From NCBI GenBank assembly GCA_029239235.1, contig JAQZBD010000030.1, positions 1 to 37,893 of the forward strand: a stretch of DNA of 37,893 nt, written 5' to 3'. This DNA comes from Herbinix sp. Its GTDB lineage: Bacteria; Bacillota; Clostridia; Lachnospirales; Lachnospiraceae. The first letter of the stretch is position 1, and each line of letters starts with the position of its first letter. Positions 8,945 to 16,371 of the stretch are shown here, piece after piece. The notes beneath the pieces were generated by a model that worked only from the letters and a program-made list of their open reading frames with translations, had not been told where the DNA came from and searched no databases. A program made the position numbers and the translations under genes.

Positions 8945-10870
8945 TCATAAACTCTCTAGTTCCTTCATCCATAATGCACTAGAAGCATCACTTGGCATTC
9001 TAAGATCTCCTCTGGGTGAAACCGCCACACTACCGACCTTTGGTCCGTCCGGTAAACAGGAGCGTTTAAATTGCTGGGTAAAAAATCTTCGGTAAAAGGT
9101 CTTTAACCATTTTAATATCACCTGATCCTCATAGCTGCCCCTAAAAGCATGCTTTGCCAAACGGTATACTTTTGATGGCTCAAAACCAAACCGCAGAACA
9201 TAATATAAAAAGAAATCATGAAGCTCATAGGGGCCAACGATATCCTCAGTCTTTTGGGCTATCTCTCCATCCTTCGGAGGAAGAAGCTCCGGACTAACAG
9301 GGGTATCAAGGACATCCATCAGCACTTCTCTAAGCCTCTGATCCTCTGTGGTATCCGCAAAATAAGATACCAGATAACGAACTAATGTCTTTGGAACAGA
9401 TGCATTGACTCCATACATAGACATATGATCCCCATTATAAGTTGCCCAGCCAAGAGCCAACTCTGACATGTCTCCTGTACCAACAACAAAACCCTTCTGC
9501 TTTCCAGCGATATCCATGAGTACCTGGGTGCGCTCTCTTGCCTGACTGTTCTCAAAGGTCAGATCATGGACATTCTTATCATGTCCGATATCTCTAAAAT
9601 GCAACTCTACCGCCTCTCTGATTGGTACCTCCAGCAGAGTTACTCCAAGGCTCTGTGCCATTAAAATTGCGTTATTATAGGTTCTGTCCGTGGTACCAAA
9701 GCAAGGCATGGTAATTGCATAGATTCCTTTTTTATCAAGTCCCAGCATCTCAAAAGCCTTCACGGTAACAAGCAGAGCAAGGGTAGAATCAAGTCCTCCG
9801 GAGATTCCGACAACGACATTTTTAATTCCTGTATGCGCCAGTCTGGTCTTTAATCCCATTGCCTGAATACTAATAATATCGCGGCAGCGCTTATCTCTTT
9901 CTGCTTTCACGGAAGGAACAAAGGGAGCAGGATCAATAAAACGTGTCAGCTCAAGTTCCGGCAAATCTTCACCATTCTCGCCGAGCGTAAATGGTATGAC
10001 CTGATAGGGAACCGTATTTTGTCCAAGGTAGGTATGCATTCTGCGTCGTTCGCTTTTTAACTTACCCAAATCTATCGCACTGGAGATAATACCATTTTCA
10101 AAGATTACTGACTCTGCCAGTAGCATTCCATTCTCAGCTATGAGGTTATGTCCACCGTACACCACATCAGTAGTGGACTCGCCTTCCCCGGCATCACTGT
10201 AGATATATCCGCAAACCAATCGTGCTGACTGGCTCTTTACAAGTTCACGCCTGTAAGCATCCTTTCCGGTAAGTTCATCACTGGCGGAGAGATTTGCGAT
10301 TACTGTAGCTCCGGCAATACAATGTTCTATACTAGGTGATTTAGGAATCCATAAATCCTCACAAGTCTCAACTCCGAGGATAAATTCCGGCATGTCCGAG
10401 CACTGAAACAAAATATGTGATCCAAAATAAATTTCCTCCCCTAAAAAGTTGATTAAAATAGGGTCTGCTATACCGGAGGTAAAATGTCTTGCTTCGTAAA
10501 ACTCCGTATAGTTTGGGATACTCATTTTGGGTACTAAGCCCAATACTTTTCCATTACAAATAACGGCGGCGGTATTATATAATTTCCCTTTTACTATATA
10601 TGGAAATCCTACAACAACCAGAATATCCTTCCCATCGGTATAATTAGCTATTTGCTTCACTGCTGTTATCGCTCCCTTTAGCAGGGTATCCTGTAAAAAG
10701 AGATCACCACAGGTATATCCTGTGATACACAGCTCCGGAAAAACCACTAGCTTATTCCCATCTGCTTTCGCTTTATCAATTAACTCTATAATCTTCCCTG
10801 TGTTATATTCGCAATCAGCAACTCTGATTACCGGAGTTGCGGCTGCAACTCTCAAAAATCCATGCTTCAT
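8945..10870 (-). CDS. nadE: Glutamine-dependent NAD+ synthetase
   Basis: Catalyses the last step of NAD biosynthesis: amidation of deamido-NAD using ammonia released from glutamine. The N-terminal nitrilase-type domain shows the catalytic triad Glu46 (VFPELC), Lys115 (LVPKMS) and Cys170 (GVETCEDLW), numbered from the chosen start. The C-terminal synthetase domain has the pyrophosphate-binding loop SGGLDST, and VGTGDMSELALGW further on. At 641 residues it has the normal length for the two-domain form. I chose the ATG at 10870, after AGGAG. The frame is open to a GTG at 10960 with no ribosome binding site, and that codon lies only about 25 nt from the predicted transcription start. Confidence 0.96.
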   Translation of the reverse strand: MKHGFLRVAAATPVIRVADCEYNTGKIIELIDKAKADGNKLVVFPELCITGYTCGDLFLQDTLLKGAITAVKQIANYTDGKDILVVVGFPYIVKGKLYNTAAVICNGKVLGLVPKMSIPNYTEFYEARHFTSGIADPILINFLGEEIYFGSHILFQCSDMPEFILGVETCEDLWIPKSPSIEHCIAGATVIANLSASDELTGKDAYRRELVKSQSARLVCGYIYSDAGEGESTTDVVYGGHNLIAENGMLLAESVIFENGIISSAIDLGKLKSERRRMHTYLGQNTVPYQVIPFTLGENGEDLPELELTRFIDPAPFVPSVKAERDKRCRDIISIQAMGLKTRLAHTGIKNVVVGISGGLDSTLALLVTVKAFEMLGLDKKGIYAITMPCFGTTDRTYNNAILMAQSLGVTLLEVPIREAVELHFRDIGHDKNVHDLTFENSQARERTQVLMDIAGKQKGFVVGTGDMSELALGWATYNGDHMSMYGVNASVPKTLVRYLVSYFADTTEDQRLREVLMDVLDTPVSPELLPPKDGEIAQKTEDIVGPYELHDFFLYYVLRFGFEPSKVYRLAKHAFRGSYEDQVILKWLKTFYRRFFTQQFKRSCLPDGPKVGSVAVSPRGDLRMPSDASSALWMKELESL

Positions 10871-10888
10871 TCGTAAGTCTCCTTTTTT

Positions 10889-10903
10889 GGAGGCCTTGCC
10901 TCC
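10889..10903 (-). other. Short GC hairpin in the nadE leader
   Basis: GGAGGC and GCCTCC pair around a 3-nt loop, immediately upstream of the A-run and AGGAG site of nadE. The 5' arm carries a GGAGG that resembles a ribosome binding site, so the hairpin masks a decoy site or positions the true one. Role unknown. Confidence 0.4.
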
Positions 10904-10991
10904 TAAATTGTATATCTCCTTAGAAATGCAAAACTCGGAAATGTTAGATTTTATATACACAATATAGATTCATTATTACGTATCTATACCC

Positions 10992-11020
10992 ATTATAGAT
11001 ATTCGAATAGTAAATGACAA
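10992..11020 (-). promoter_or_regulatory. Promoter of nadE-degV
   Basis: TTGTCA (11015-11020), a 17-nt spacer and a consensus TATAAT (10992-10997) on the minus strand. It lies directly after the terminator of the upstream small RNA, so nadE transcription starts independently. The predicted leader is about 115 nt. Confidence 0.75.
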
Positions 11021-11046
11021 GTAAAAAAGCGGCCAGGAGCCGCTTT
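11021..11046 (-). terminator. Intrinsic terminator of the probable 6S RNA
   Basis: On the minus strand AAAGCGGC and GCCGCTTT pair around a 5-nt loop (11026-11046), followed by a run of six T. It separates the small RNA from the nadE promoter. Confidence 0.85.
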
Positions 11047-11245
11047 CTTCATTCGTATAATACCCGGATATGCCGTTTCCTGTATTTTGACTCCTAGCCC
11101 AAGCTAGGTGGGTAACCGCATATAAGCTTCTGCCTTCCACTGCAAACGATGGCTTGACATCCACTTAAGAATATAGGAATCCCTTTTAAAGTATTGTAGG
11201 TTCAAAATATCAGGATTATCGAACATCCCAGGAAATCTTTTTTGT
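11021..11245 (-). ncRNA. ssrS: Structured small RNA, probable 6S RNA
   Basis: A transcript of about 225 nt with its own strong promoter and terminator and no plausible coding sequence. Long-range pairing closes it. TCCTG (11211-11215) pairs with CAGGA (11078-11082). Inside that, TATTTTGA pairs with TCAAAATA and CCTA with TAGG. Outside it, TTCG-ATAAT pairs with ATTAT-A-CGAA. Between the arms lies a large open region holding a small hairpin, CCTAGC/GCTAGG (about 11094-11109), and an apical arm starting AAGCC. A rod with a large central bubble is the hallmark of 6S RNA, which mimics an open promoter and binds sigma-A RNA polymerase. I assign 6S from architecture and length, not from an alignment. 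Another structured RNA is possible. Confidence 0.55.
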
Positions 11246-11251
11246 AACTTT

Positions 11252-11280
11252 ATTATATCCTATTATACTCTATTTTTCAA
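11252..11280 (-). promoter_or_regulatory. Strong promoter of the probable 6S RNA
   Basis: TTGAAA (11275-11280), a 17-nt spacer and a perfect TATAAT (11252-11257) on the minus strand predict a start near 11245. Confidence 0.8.
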
Positions 11281-11411
11281 GTTTTTTATCACAATTTGTA
11301 TCTGGCAATAGCAGGATATGCTATCAGCAGCTTGTCTTTTTTTAGCATCAAATCGTATCTTTATCATTAAATTCTATCATAAATTAAACGATAGTTTCAA
11401 CCTATATGAAA

Positions 11412-12896
11412 TTACAATTCCATCCTATATTGAGGTAGCGTAAAGATGAATTCTGTTCCTTCACCCGGAGCCGATATTACCTCGATATCACCCTCATGCT
11501 TTAAAGAAATCTGTTTAGCAATAGCGAGCCCTAGACCGGTACCGCTAGCATTCTGCCGCAAGTTGGATTTATAGAATTTTTCAAAAATATAATTAATATC
11601 TGACACATCAATACCAATACCCTGATCTTTAATGGATACTCTTATTTTGTCCGTGTTTGATAAATTTATGTGAACTGTTTGATTTTCCTTTGAAAATTTT
11701 ATGGCATTATCAAGAATGACCATAAACATTTGTCTGAGACGATCATAGTCACCAAGCACCATCATTAAAGGTTCATTTTTTGTTACTTCGATTGATATAT
11801 TTTTCTTTTCGGCAATGGCTCCGGCACTTCTGATAATATCATCAAAAACCTGAACCAAATTAACCGGCTCCTTCTCTATTGTAAAATCAGGATTTTGCAT
11901 TTTTGATAATGCTAGTAAATCTGCAATTAAACGTTCCATTGATTTGCATTCCGAAAGCATACGATTATAGTACTGATCAATTTGCTCCATGTCTGAAACC
12001 ACACCGTCAGCCAGTGTCTCCGTATAGGCACGGATGACTGTAATCGGTGTACGAAGTTCATGGGACACATTGGCAAAAAAATCGAATCGCATCTGATCCA
12101 GCTTTTTACGCTCAATATCATTTTCCAATAGCTTATCGGAAAGAATGTCAACCGTGTTAGCCAAATCTCCAATCTCATCATCCCGGCTAATTCCTGTTTT
12201 ACTTTTGTAATTTCCTGCGGCTAATTCCAGAGCTGTAGCACGCATTCTGGAGATAGGAATTGATAATCCCGTTGTAAATAGAATAACAATTACAAAAGAA
12301 ATACCAAGTGCTACGGCACTACTGATTAGAATTACAGTAAGGCTGCTGGAAACAATCTCCTGTTGCTCCTCTACCAGCGTTTTTACCATAACTACACCCA
12401 CTACAAAATCGCTGTCACCGTAGACCGGGTAAGCAACTGTAATTGTCTGTCCCTCATATATCTCGTCATATTTCTGTTCTGAATTTACATTTCCCTCAAA
12501 GGCACTATGTAATAATTCAAGATATCCAACTAACTCGGGCGTATCTTCAAAATCCTCGTAAGTAGCCCCATATTCCATATCATAATCCAGGGGCATAGCA
12601 GCCTCCGGATTCGAGATGACCCAGATATCCCAATCATTAATCTGCTCCAAACGCTGCAGCAGCTCGATATACTGATCTGTCCTCTCGTTAATCACAGACT
12701 CTTTTGTAATACCACTAACGACCTTTGCCTGTTCCTTCATTTCTTTTAGTATGTTACCCGTTGTAACATTTGTAAATAGCCGGATAAAGATTAAACTAAT
12801 CAGCAGTGCGGTTATTAGTAGCATCACTGCATAATTGAGATAAAGTTTAAAGAACAACCGGTTATATACTCGGATTTTCTCTTTCTTCTTCGCCAC
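11412..12896 (-). CDS. Membrane sensor histidine kinase (HAMP type)
   Basis: A 494-residue two-component sensor. TM1 spans about residues 14-42. An extracytoplasmic sensing domain of about 140 residues with a Cache- or PAS-like pattern follows, then TM2 (about 187-211) and a HAMP linker (about 212-264). The HisKA domain has the phospho-acceptor His279 in FFANVSHELRTP. The ATPase domain shows the N box (LDNAIKFSK), DQGIGI, FEKFYKS and GTGLGLAIAK. All catalytic motifs are intact. The start is a GTG at 12896 preceded by GGGG with 5-nt spacing, only 8 nt after the regulator's stop, so the pair is translationally coupled. The signal is unknown, and no obvious dedicated target gene is adjacent. Confidence 0.93.
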   Translation of the reverse strand: MAKKKEKIRVYNRLFFKLYLNYAVMLLITALLISLIFIRLFTNVTTGNILKEMKEQAKVVSGITKESVINERTDQYIELLQRLEQINDWDIWVISNPEAAMPLDYDMEYGATYEDFEDTPELVGYLELLHSAFEGNVNSEQKYDEIYEGQTITVAYPVYGDSDFVVGVVMVKTLVEEQQEIVSSSLTVILISSAVALGISFVIVILFTTGLSIPISRMRATALELAAGNYKSKTGISRDDEIGDLANTVDILSDKLLENDIERKKLDQMRFDFFANVSHELRTPITVIRAYTETLADGVVSDMEQIDQYYNRMLSECKSMERLIADLLALSKMQNPDFTIEKEPVNLVQVFDDIIRSAGAIAEKKNISIEVTKNEPLMMVLGDYDRLRQMFMVILDNAIKFSKENQTVHINLSNTDKIRVSIKDQGIGIDVSDINYIFEKFYKSNLRQNASGTGLGLAIAKQISLKHEGDIEVISAPGEGTEFIFTLPQYRMEL

Positions 12897-12904
12897 TTTA
12901 TCCC

Positions 12905-13603
12905 CTACTTTTCTTCTACTTCAAATTTATATCCAACACCCCATATTGTCTTAATGTTCCACGCAGGATGGGGTGCCATGTCGAGCTTTGAGCGCAAGCG
13001 CTTGATGTGGGAATCCACTGTCCTGCTATCCCCAAAATAATCAAAGCCCCATAAACTATCAAGTAAATTATCTCTTGTAAATACCTTGTTTGGATTGGTA
13101 GCCAAGGTCCACATGGTCTCAATTTCCTTCTTTGTCAGCGAAACCTTCGCTCCTCCAATATGTAACGTATATTCATCCAGATTAATCTCAAGATCAGATA
13201 TGGATAAAACATTACCGGAGACTGTTTCCTTTGAGGTCGTCTTTGCCATTCTCCTAAGAACCGCTCTAACTCTCGCCATGACCTCTCTTGGGCTGAAGGG
13301 CTTGACGATATAGTCATCCGCTCCAATATCCAGTCCCATAATCTTATCAAAATCTTCTCCTCTGGCCGTAATCAAAATTACCGGAACATTCGATTTACTT
13401 CTAATCTTTCTGCAAACCTCATATCCGTCTTCCTTTGGCATCATAACATCCAACAACACTACATCGGGATTAAATTGGTGAAAGAGTCTGATTGCTTCCT
13501 CACCATCTCCCGCTACAACAGGTTCAAAGCCTTCCATTCTAGAATAAGTCGATAAAATATCAGTTATGTCACGATTATCATCAGCGATTAGTATATGCTG
13601 CAT
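12905..13603 (-). CDS. OmpR/PhoB-family response regulator
   Basis: A 232-residue DNA-binding regulator paired with the kinase downstream. The receiver domain (about 1-120) has the acidic pair in IADDN, phospho-acceptor Asp52 in LLDVMMP, the conserved Thr in ILITAR, and Lys in IVKPFSPRE. The C-terminal winged helix (about 130-230) contains LTKKEIETMWTL, SRTVDSHIKRLRSKL and IKTIWGVGYKF, which are typical PhoB-class elements. I prefer the ATG at 13603 because GGGAG lies 8 nt upstream; an ATG two codons earlier leaves only 2 nt of spacing. Targets unknown. Confidence 0.95.
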   Translation of the reverse strand: MQHILIADDNRDITDILSTYSRMEGFEPVVAGDGEEAIRLFHQFNPDVVLLDVMMPKEDGYEVCRKIRSKSNVPVILITARGEDFDKIMGLDIGADDYIVKPFSPREVMARVRAVLRRMAKTTSKETVSGNVLSISDLEINLDEYTLHIGGAKVSLTKKEIETMWTLATNPNKVFTRDNLLDSLWGFDYFGDSRTVDSHIKRLRSKLDMAPHPAWNIKTIWGVGYKFEVEEK

Positions 13604-13642
13604 TTTCATATCTCCCTTCTTCCATGTGTGAAACTTACCTTT

Positions 13643-13671
13643 ATTTTACATGAACGGTCATTTGGTCGTAA
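13643..13671 (-). promoter_or_regulatory. Candidate promoter of the two-component operon
   Basis: TTACGA (13666-13671), a 17-nt spacer and TAAAAT (13643-13648) on the minus strand, 40 nt upstream of the regulator start. A palindrome GACTAGTC and a repeated GGTC spaced by 4 nt overlap the -35 side and could bind the regulator. The rest of the interval to 14103 is AT-rich, and I see no gene in it. Confidence 0.5.
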
Positions 13672-14103
13672 GACTAGTCAATGCCGGATATAAAATGGTT
13701 TTTCACACTTTTCCCCTTTTTATCCTTTGCGCGTAGCAAGTTATGCCACTTCTAGTAGCTTATATTATTAGAACAAAACCATATTCCAATAACTCATATT
13801 ATATCTTATGCATTCAACTGAAAACAAGTAGAAAAACTTTCATTTGCCAAAAGACACAAAAATGACACAAATTTATTAAAAAATTTATTCATCTCTCACT
13901 CTTATGTCATTGGCTGCAACCCTTGATTTCCTTATATTTCAACTAATTTTTACATAATATCCCTTCGTTTTTATACGAAATATTATCAAAAAAATAATCC
14001 TATTTTATTTCCTAGATGACATTGTTCTGACAAAAACAAATGTTATTTTATACATAGAGAGATAAAATATGTTAATGGATTTCCATGACCTGGAGGAACT
14101 ACC

Positions 14104-14979
14104 ATGAAAAACAATTTAATAAAGAAATGCTTTCTATCCTTAGGTTTATTTCTTCTTCTCTCATTGCTGATTTCGTTTTCTAATTTAAACGTAGTGATGG
14201 TGCAAGCATCAACGAATGGCACTGAGAAAAGTGATGATTATAGACTGAATCTTAAAAGCGTTTCTATCGTAAAGGGGAAAACCTTTGCTTTAAAGGTCTA
14301 TAACGTGAATGCAAATGCAAAAGTAACCTTTAAGTCAGGTGATGCGGAAGTTGCTTCTGTAAGTGATGATGGTGTTATTACTGCCAATAAAATTGGCAAC
14401 ACTGCAGTCACTGTAACAATCAAAGCTGGTACTCAAACAAGCACACTGATTTGCGATGTCACCGTTGGTCCTCCTGCTTTTAGTGTAAAGTTAACCAGAT
14501 CCAGACTTGTAATCGGCTTGGATAAGTCAGATTTTTTAAATGTAATCTTAAAACCTACAAATTCGGTTGAGGTTGCACGCTTCTCCAGCTATGATTACAA
14601 CATTGCCTCCGTAAGTATCGGCGGGCGTGTCACTGGCAAACAATTGGGTCTTACCTATTTATTTGCAGTCATTGATGCTACTGATAGTGATGGATCACAG
14701 AAATATTCCCGTTGTACGGTCATTGTTACTTCCTCAGACAATGCTCCGTTATTGGAATCATATTTCGCTGATCATCCCGAATTAGACTTGATTGCCGTGG
14801 ATGAATTAGATACTGCATTAAATAATTTCTTTAATGTAAAGTATGATGCAGCCTCATCCTCATCTCTCGTAAGCAGTTTAAATCGCTATTTGGATGACAA
14901 ATTCAATCTTACCGAATTAAAGAAGCAGTACGATTCAACTAAGGTACAATCTAATTCCATAGAAATTGTTTTTAGCTAA
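14104..14979 (+). CDS. Secreted protein with bacterial Ig-like (Big_2) domain
   Basis: A 291-residue exported protein. An N-terminal signal peptide (basic NNLIKK, a Leu-rich core, probable cleavage after VQA near residue 36) is followed by a Big_2-type domain (about 47-130). That domain shows the typical pattern of a Lys-Gly turn, FKSGDAEVASVSDDGVI and AVTVTIKAG. A second, less typical Ig-like segment (about 133-220) ends in CTVIVTSS, and a helical C-terminal region of about 70 residues follows. No cell-wall anchor, LysM or catalytic motif is visible. GGAGG lies 8 nt before the ATG. It is probably a surface or matrix-binding accessory protein; its partner is unknown. Confidence 0.85.
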   Translation: MKNNLIKKCFLSLGLFLLLSLLISFSNLNVVMVQASTNGTEKSDDYRLNLKSVSIVKGKTFALKVYNVNANAKVTFKSGDAEVASVSDDGVITANKIGNTAVTVTIKAGTQTSTLICDVTVGPPAFSVKLTRSRLVIGLDKSDFLNVILKPTNSVEVARFSSYDYNIASVSIGGRVTGKQLGLTYLFAVIDATDSDGSQKYSRCTVIVTSSDNAPLLESYFADHPELDLIAVDELDTALNNFFNVKYDAASSSSLVSSLNRYLDDKFNLTELKKQYDSTKVQSNSIEIVFS

Positions 14980-15019
14980 CTAAGCGCAATATCTATGATA
15001 TGAATCAAAGCTACAAAAT

Positions 15020-15070
15020 GGAACCCAAAAGGTTAGACGATTATCTGACCCAAAAGGTTTCATTTTTTTT
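15020..15070 (+). terminator. Terminator after the Ig-like gene
   Basis: Inner stem GGTTAGA/TCTGACC around a 6-nt loop and outer stem GGAACC/GGTTTC, separated by matching A-rich bulges, followed by A and eight T on the plus strand. ACCCAAAAGGTT occurs twice because of this symmetry. Confidence 0.65.
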
Positions 15071-15101
15071 AAGAAAATTTAAAAAAGATGAAAAAAGGGA
15101 T

Positions 15102-15301
15102 AAAAAAGATTCAGATGTCATAAGTCTTATGTAGGTATTGGAATGAAAATGTGTGGATATGTATTCATCTGGACTTGCCTTACCATCCAGTGTTCGCCAA
15201 GTACAGGCGACCACTAGATGCCGGTCTGCGCCATTTGAACACATATCCACACATTTTCTAGCTATAGTTTTACTTAGACTTATGACATCTGAATCTTTTT
15301 T
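15102..15301. repeat. 200-bp nested palindrome (MITE-like element or giant hairpin)
   Basis: The outer arms 15102-15127 and 15276-15301 are perfect 26-bp inverted repeats. An inner pair, 15145-15162 and 15241-15258, is a perfect 18-bp inverted repeat. Within it a further hairpin (about 15185-15220) pairs CATC-AGTG-TCGCC with GGCGA-CACT-GATG, with single mismatches, around AAGTACA. The nested symmetry rules out chance. I find no transposase and no clear target-site duplication. Open frames across it on both strands are products of the symmetry. Confidence 0.8.
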
Positions 15302-15455
15302 CGTGGCAAAGGTTTATGTTTTGGTTATTTGGTTGATTTTATTAAAACCTTTGATTTCAAATAAGTTGTATTTGATTTTTTTCTGTTTTGAGCCTATCAT
15401 AGGTATAACGTGAATGAATTTTTGGAAAATGTTGATTGAGAAAGGATATGAAAAG

Positions 15456-15824
15456 ATGAATTTTAAATTTGCACACAATAATATTAATGTTTTTGATTTA
15501 GAAAAATCTTTGAAGTTTTATGAAGAGGCCTTGGGTCTTAAGGAAACCAGGCGTAAAGCACCGGAATCCGGTGAGTTTATTATTGTTTATTTGGGGGATG
15601 GAAGCTCTACTCATTTACTGGAATTGACTTGGCTCCGGGATTGGGATCGCCCTTATAATCTTGGGGATAATGAAATTCACCTTGCCTTTGTAACAGATGA
15701 TTATGAGGCGGCTTATAAAAAGCATAAGGAGATGGATTGTATTTGCTTTGAAAATCCGGGTATGGGTATTTATTTTATTAGTGATCCAGACGGGTATTGG
15801 TTAGAGGTTATTCCGGCACGATAA
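15456..15824 (+). CDS. Glyoxalase/VOC-family metalloenzyme (lactoylglutathione lyase-like)
   Basis: A 122-residue vicinal-oxygen-chelate protein with two beta-alpha-beta-beta-beta modules. All four metal-ligand positions of glyoxalase I are present: His7 (FAHNNINV), Glu56 (HLLELT), His75 (EIHLAF) and Glu117 (YWLEVI). The FYEEALGLKETRR helix and SDPDGYWLEV end are typical. The family isomerises hemithioacetals of methylglyoxal or acts on related substrates; the thiol cofactor here is unknown. I chose the ATG at 15456, which gives the normal family length and has AAAGG upstream. An in-frame ATG at 15414 would add 14 non-conserved residues. Confidence 0.88.
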   Translation: MNFKFAHNNINVFDLEKSLKFYEEALGLKETRRKAPESGEFIIVYLGDGSSTHLLELTWLRDWDRPYNLGDNEIHLAFVTDDYEAAYKKHKEMDCICFENPGMGIYFISDPDGYWLEVIPAR

Positions 15825-15870
15825 TTGGTATTTTATGCTTACTTATGGTATCGTTAAATAAATCAGAATT

Positions 15871-15899
15871 TTGTCCATAATCTATTCTATTCTTAAAAT
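15871..15899 (+). promoter_or_regulatory. Candidate promoter of the 57-residue ORF
   Basis: TTGTCC (15871-15876), a 17-nt spacer and TAAAAT (15894-15899), about 40 nt upstream of the start codon at 15941. Confidence 0.45.
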
Positions 15900-15940
15900 T
15901 AAATCATAAGATTTGTTAAAAGTTAAATAGGGGGTATTTT

Positions 15941-16114
15941 ATGGATAGTAATGAAAAACGCTTATTTGCATCTCAGATTATTAGCGCTATTCTTAGCCAG
16001 CCAAATATTGAGTTCCGCATAGCAAAAGATATTGGAGAAATCGGAATAAGAGATAAGCAAAGTGGCGGTTATATGACGTTTTACGAATTATATGATTATA
16101 TAACTAAATACTGA
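15941..16114 (+). CDS. Hypothetical 57-residue protein
   Basis: A short ORF with an excellent ribosome binding site (AGGGGG, 7 nt before the ATG), a candidate promoter at 15871 and a dedicated terminator at 16136. The product is soluble and mixed alpha/beta, with a conserved-looking core (FRIAKDIGEIGIRDKQSGGY) and an aromatic C-terminus (YELYDYITKY). It has no membrane segment, Cys motif or helix-turn-helix that I recognise. The complete set of expression signals argues for a real gene. Function unknown. Confidence 0.6.
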   Translation: MDSNEKRLFASQIISAILSQPNIEFRIAKDIGEIGIRDKQSGGYMTFYELYDYITKY

Positions 16115-16135
16115 TTTAGCAAAGTATAATATACT

Positions 16136-16168
16136 AAAGGCATGGAAATCCTCATGCCTTTGTTTTTT
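16136..16168 (+). terminator. Terminator of the 57-residue ORF
   Basis: AAAGGCATG (16136-16144) pairs perfectly with CATGCCTTT (16153-16161), then GTTTTTT. Confidence 0.85.
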
Positions 16169-16219
16169 ATAATATTCTATTTTTGCATACTCCAAATTAA
16201 AAGTTAATTTGTCAACACA

Positions 16220-16263
16220 GTAAATAACAGGGAGAGACAAGAATGTCTCTCCCTGTTATTTAC
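16220..16263. repeat. Perfect 19-bp inverted repeat, possible carAB terminator
   Basis: Arms 16220-16238 and 16245-16263 are perfectly complementary around a 6-nt loop. It lies about 110 bp past the carB stop. No T-run follows directly on either strand, so it is not a classical terminator. It may be an RNA 3'-end stabiliser or a protein-binding site. Confidence 0.7.
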
Positions 16264-16371
16264 TTATCTTGAGTCTTTATATTTCTTTAAATTAACGTAA
16301 TTTTGTCACTTTTATATAGATCTGGGTTCTGACTTTTCCAACTGCTTTCTAGTATAGTAGCAGCTCGTTTC

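Noticed and set aside
10976-11164. 62-codon open frame on the minus strand with an ATG
   Set aside because: It lies inside the structured RNA between its promoter and terminator, has no good ribosome binding site, and resembles no protein family.
15041-15413. Open frames of 69 and 86 codons on opposite strands
   Set aside because: Both read through the 200-bp palindrome; their repeated, mirrored residues come from the inverted repeat.
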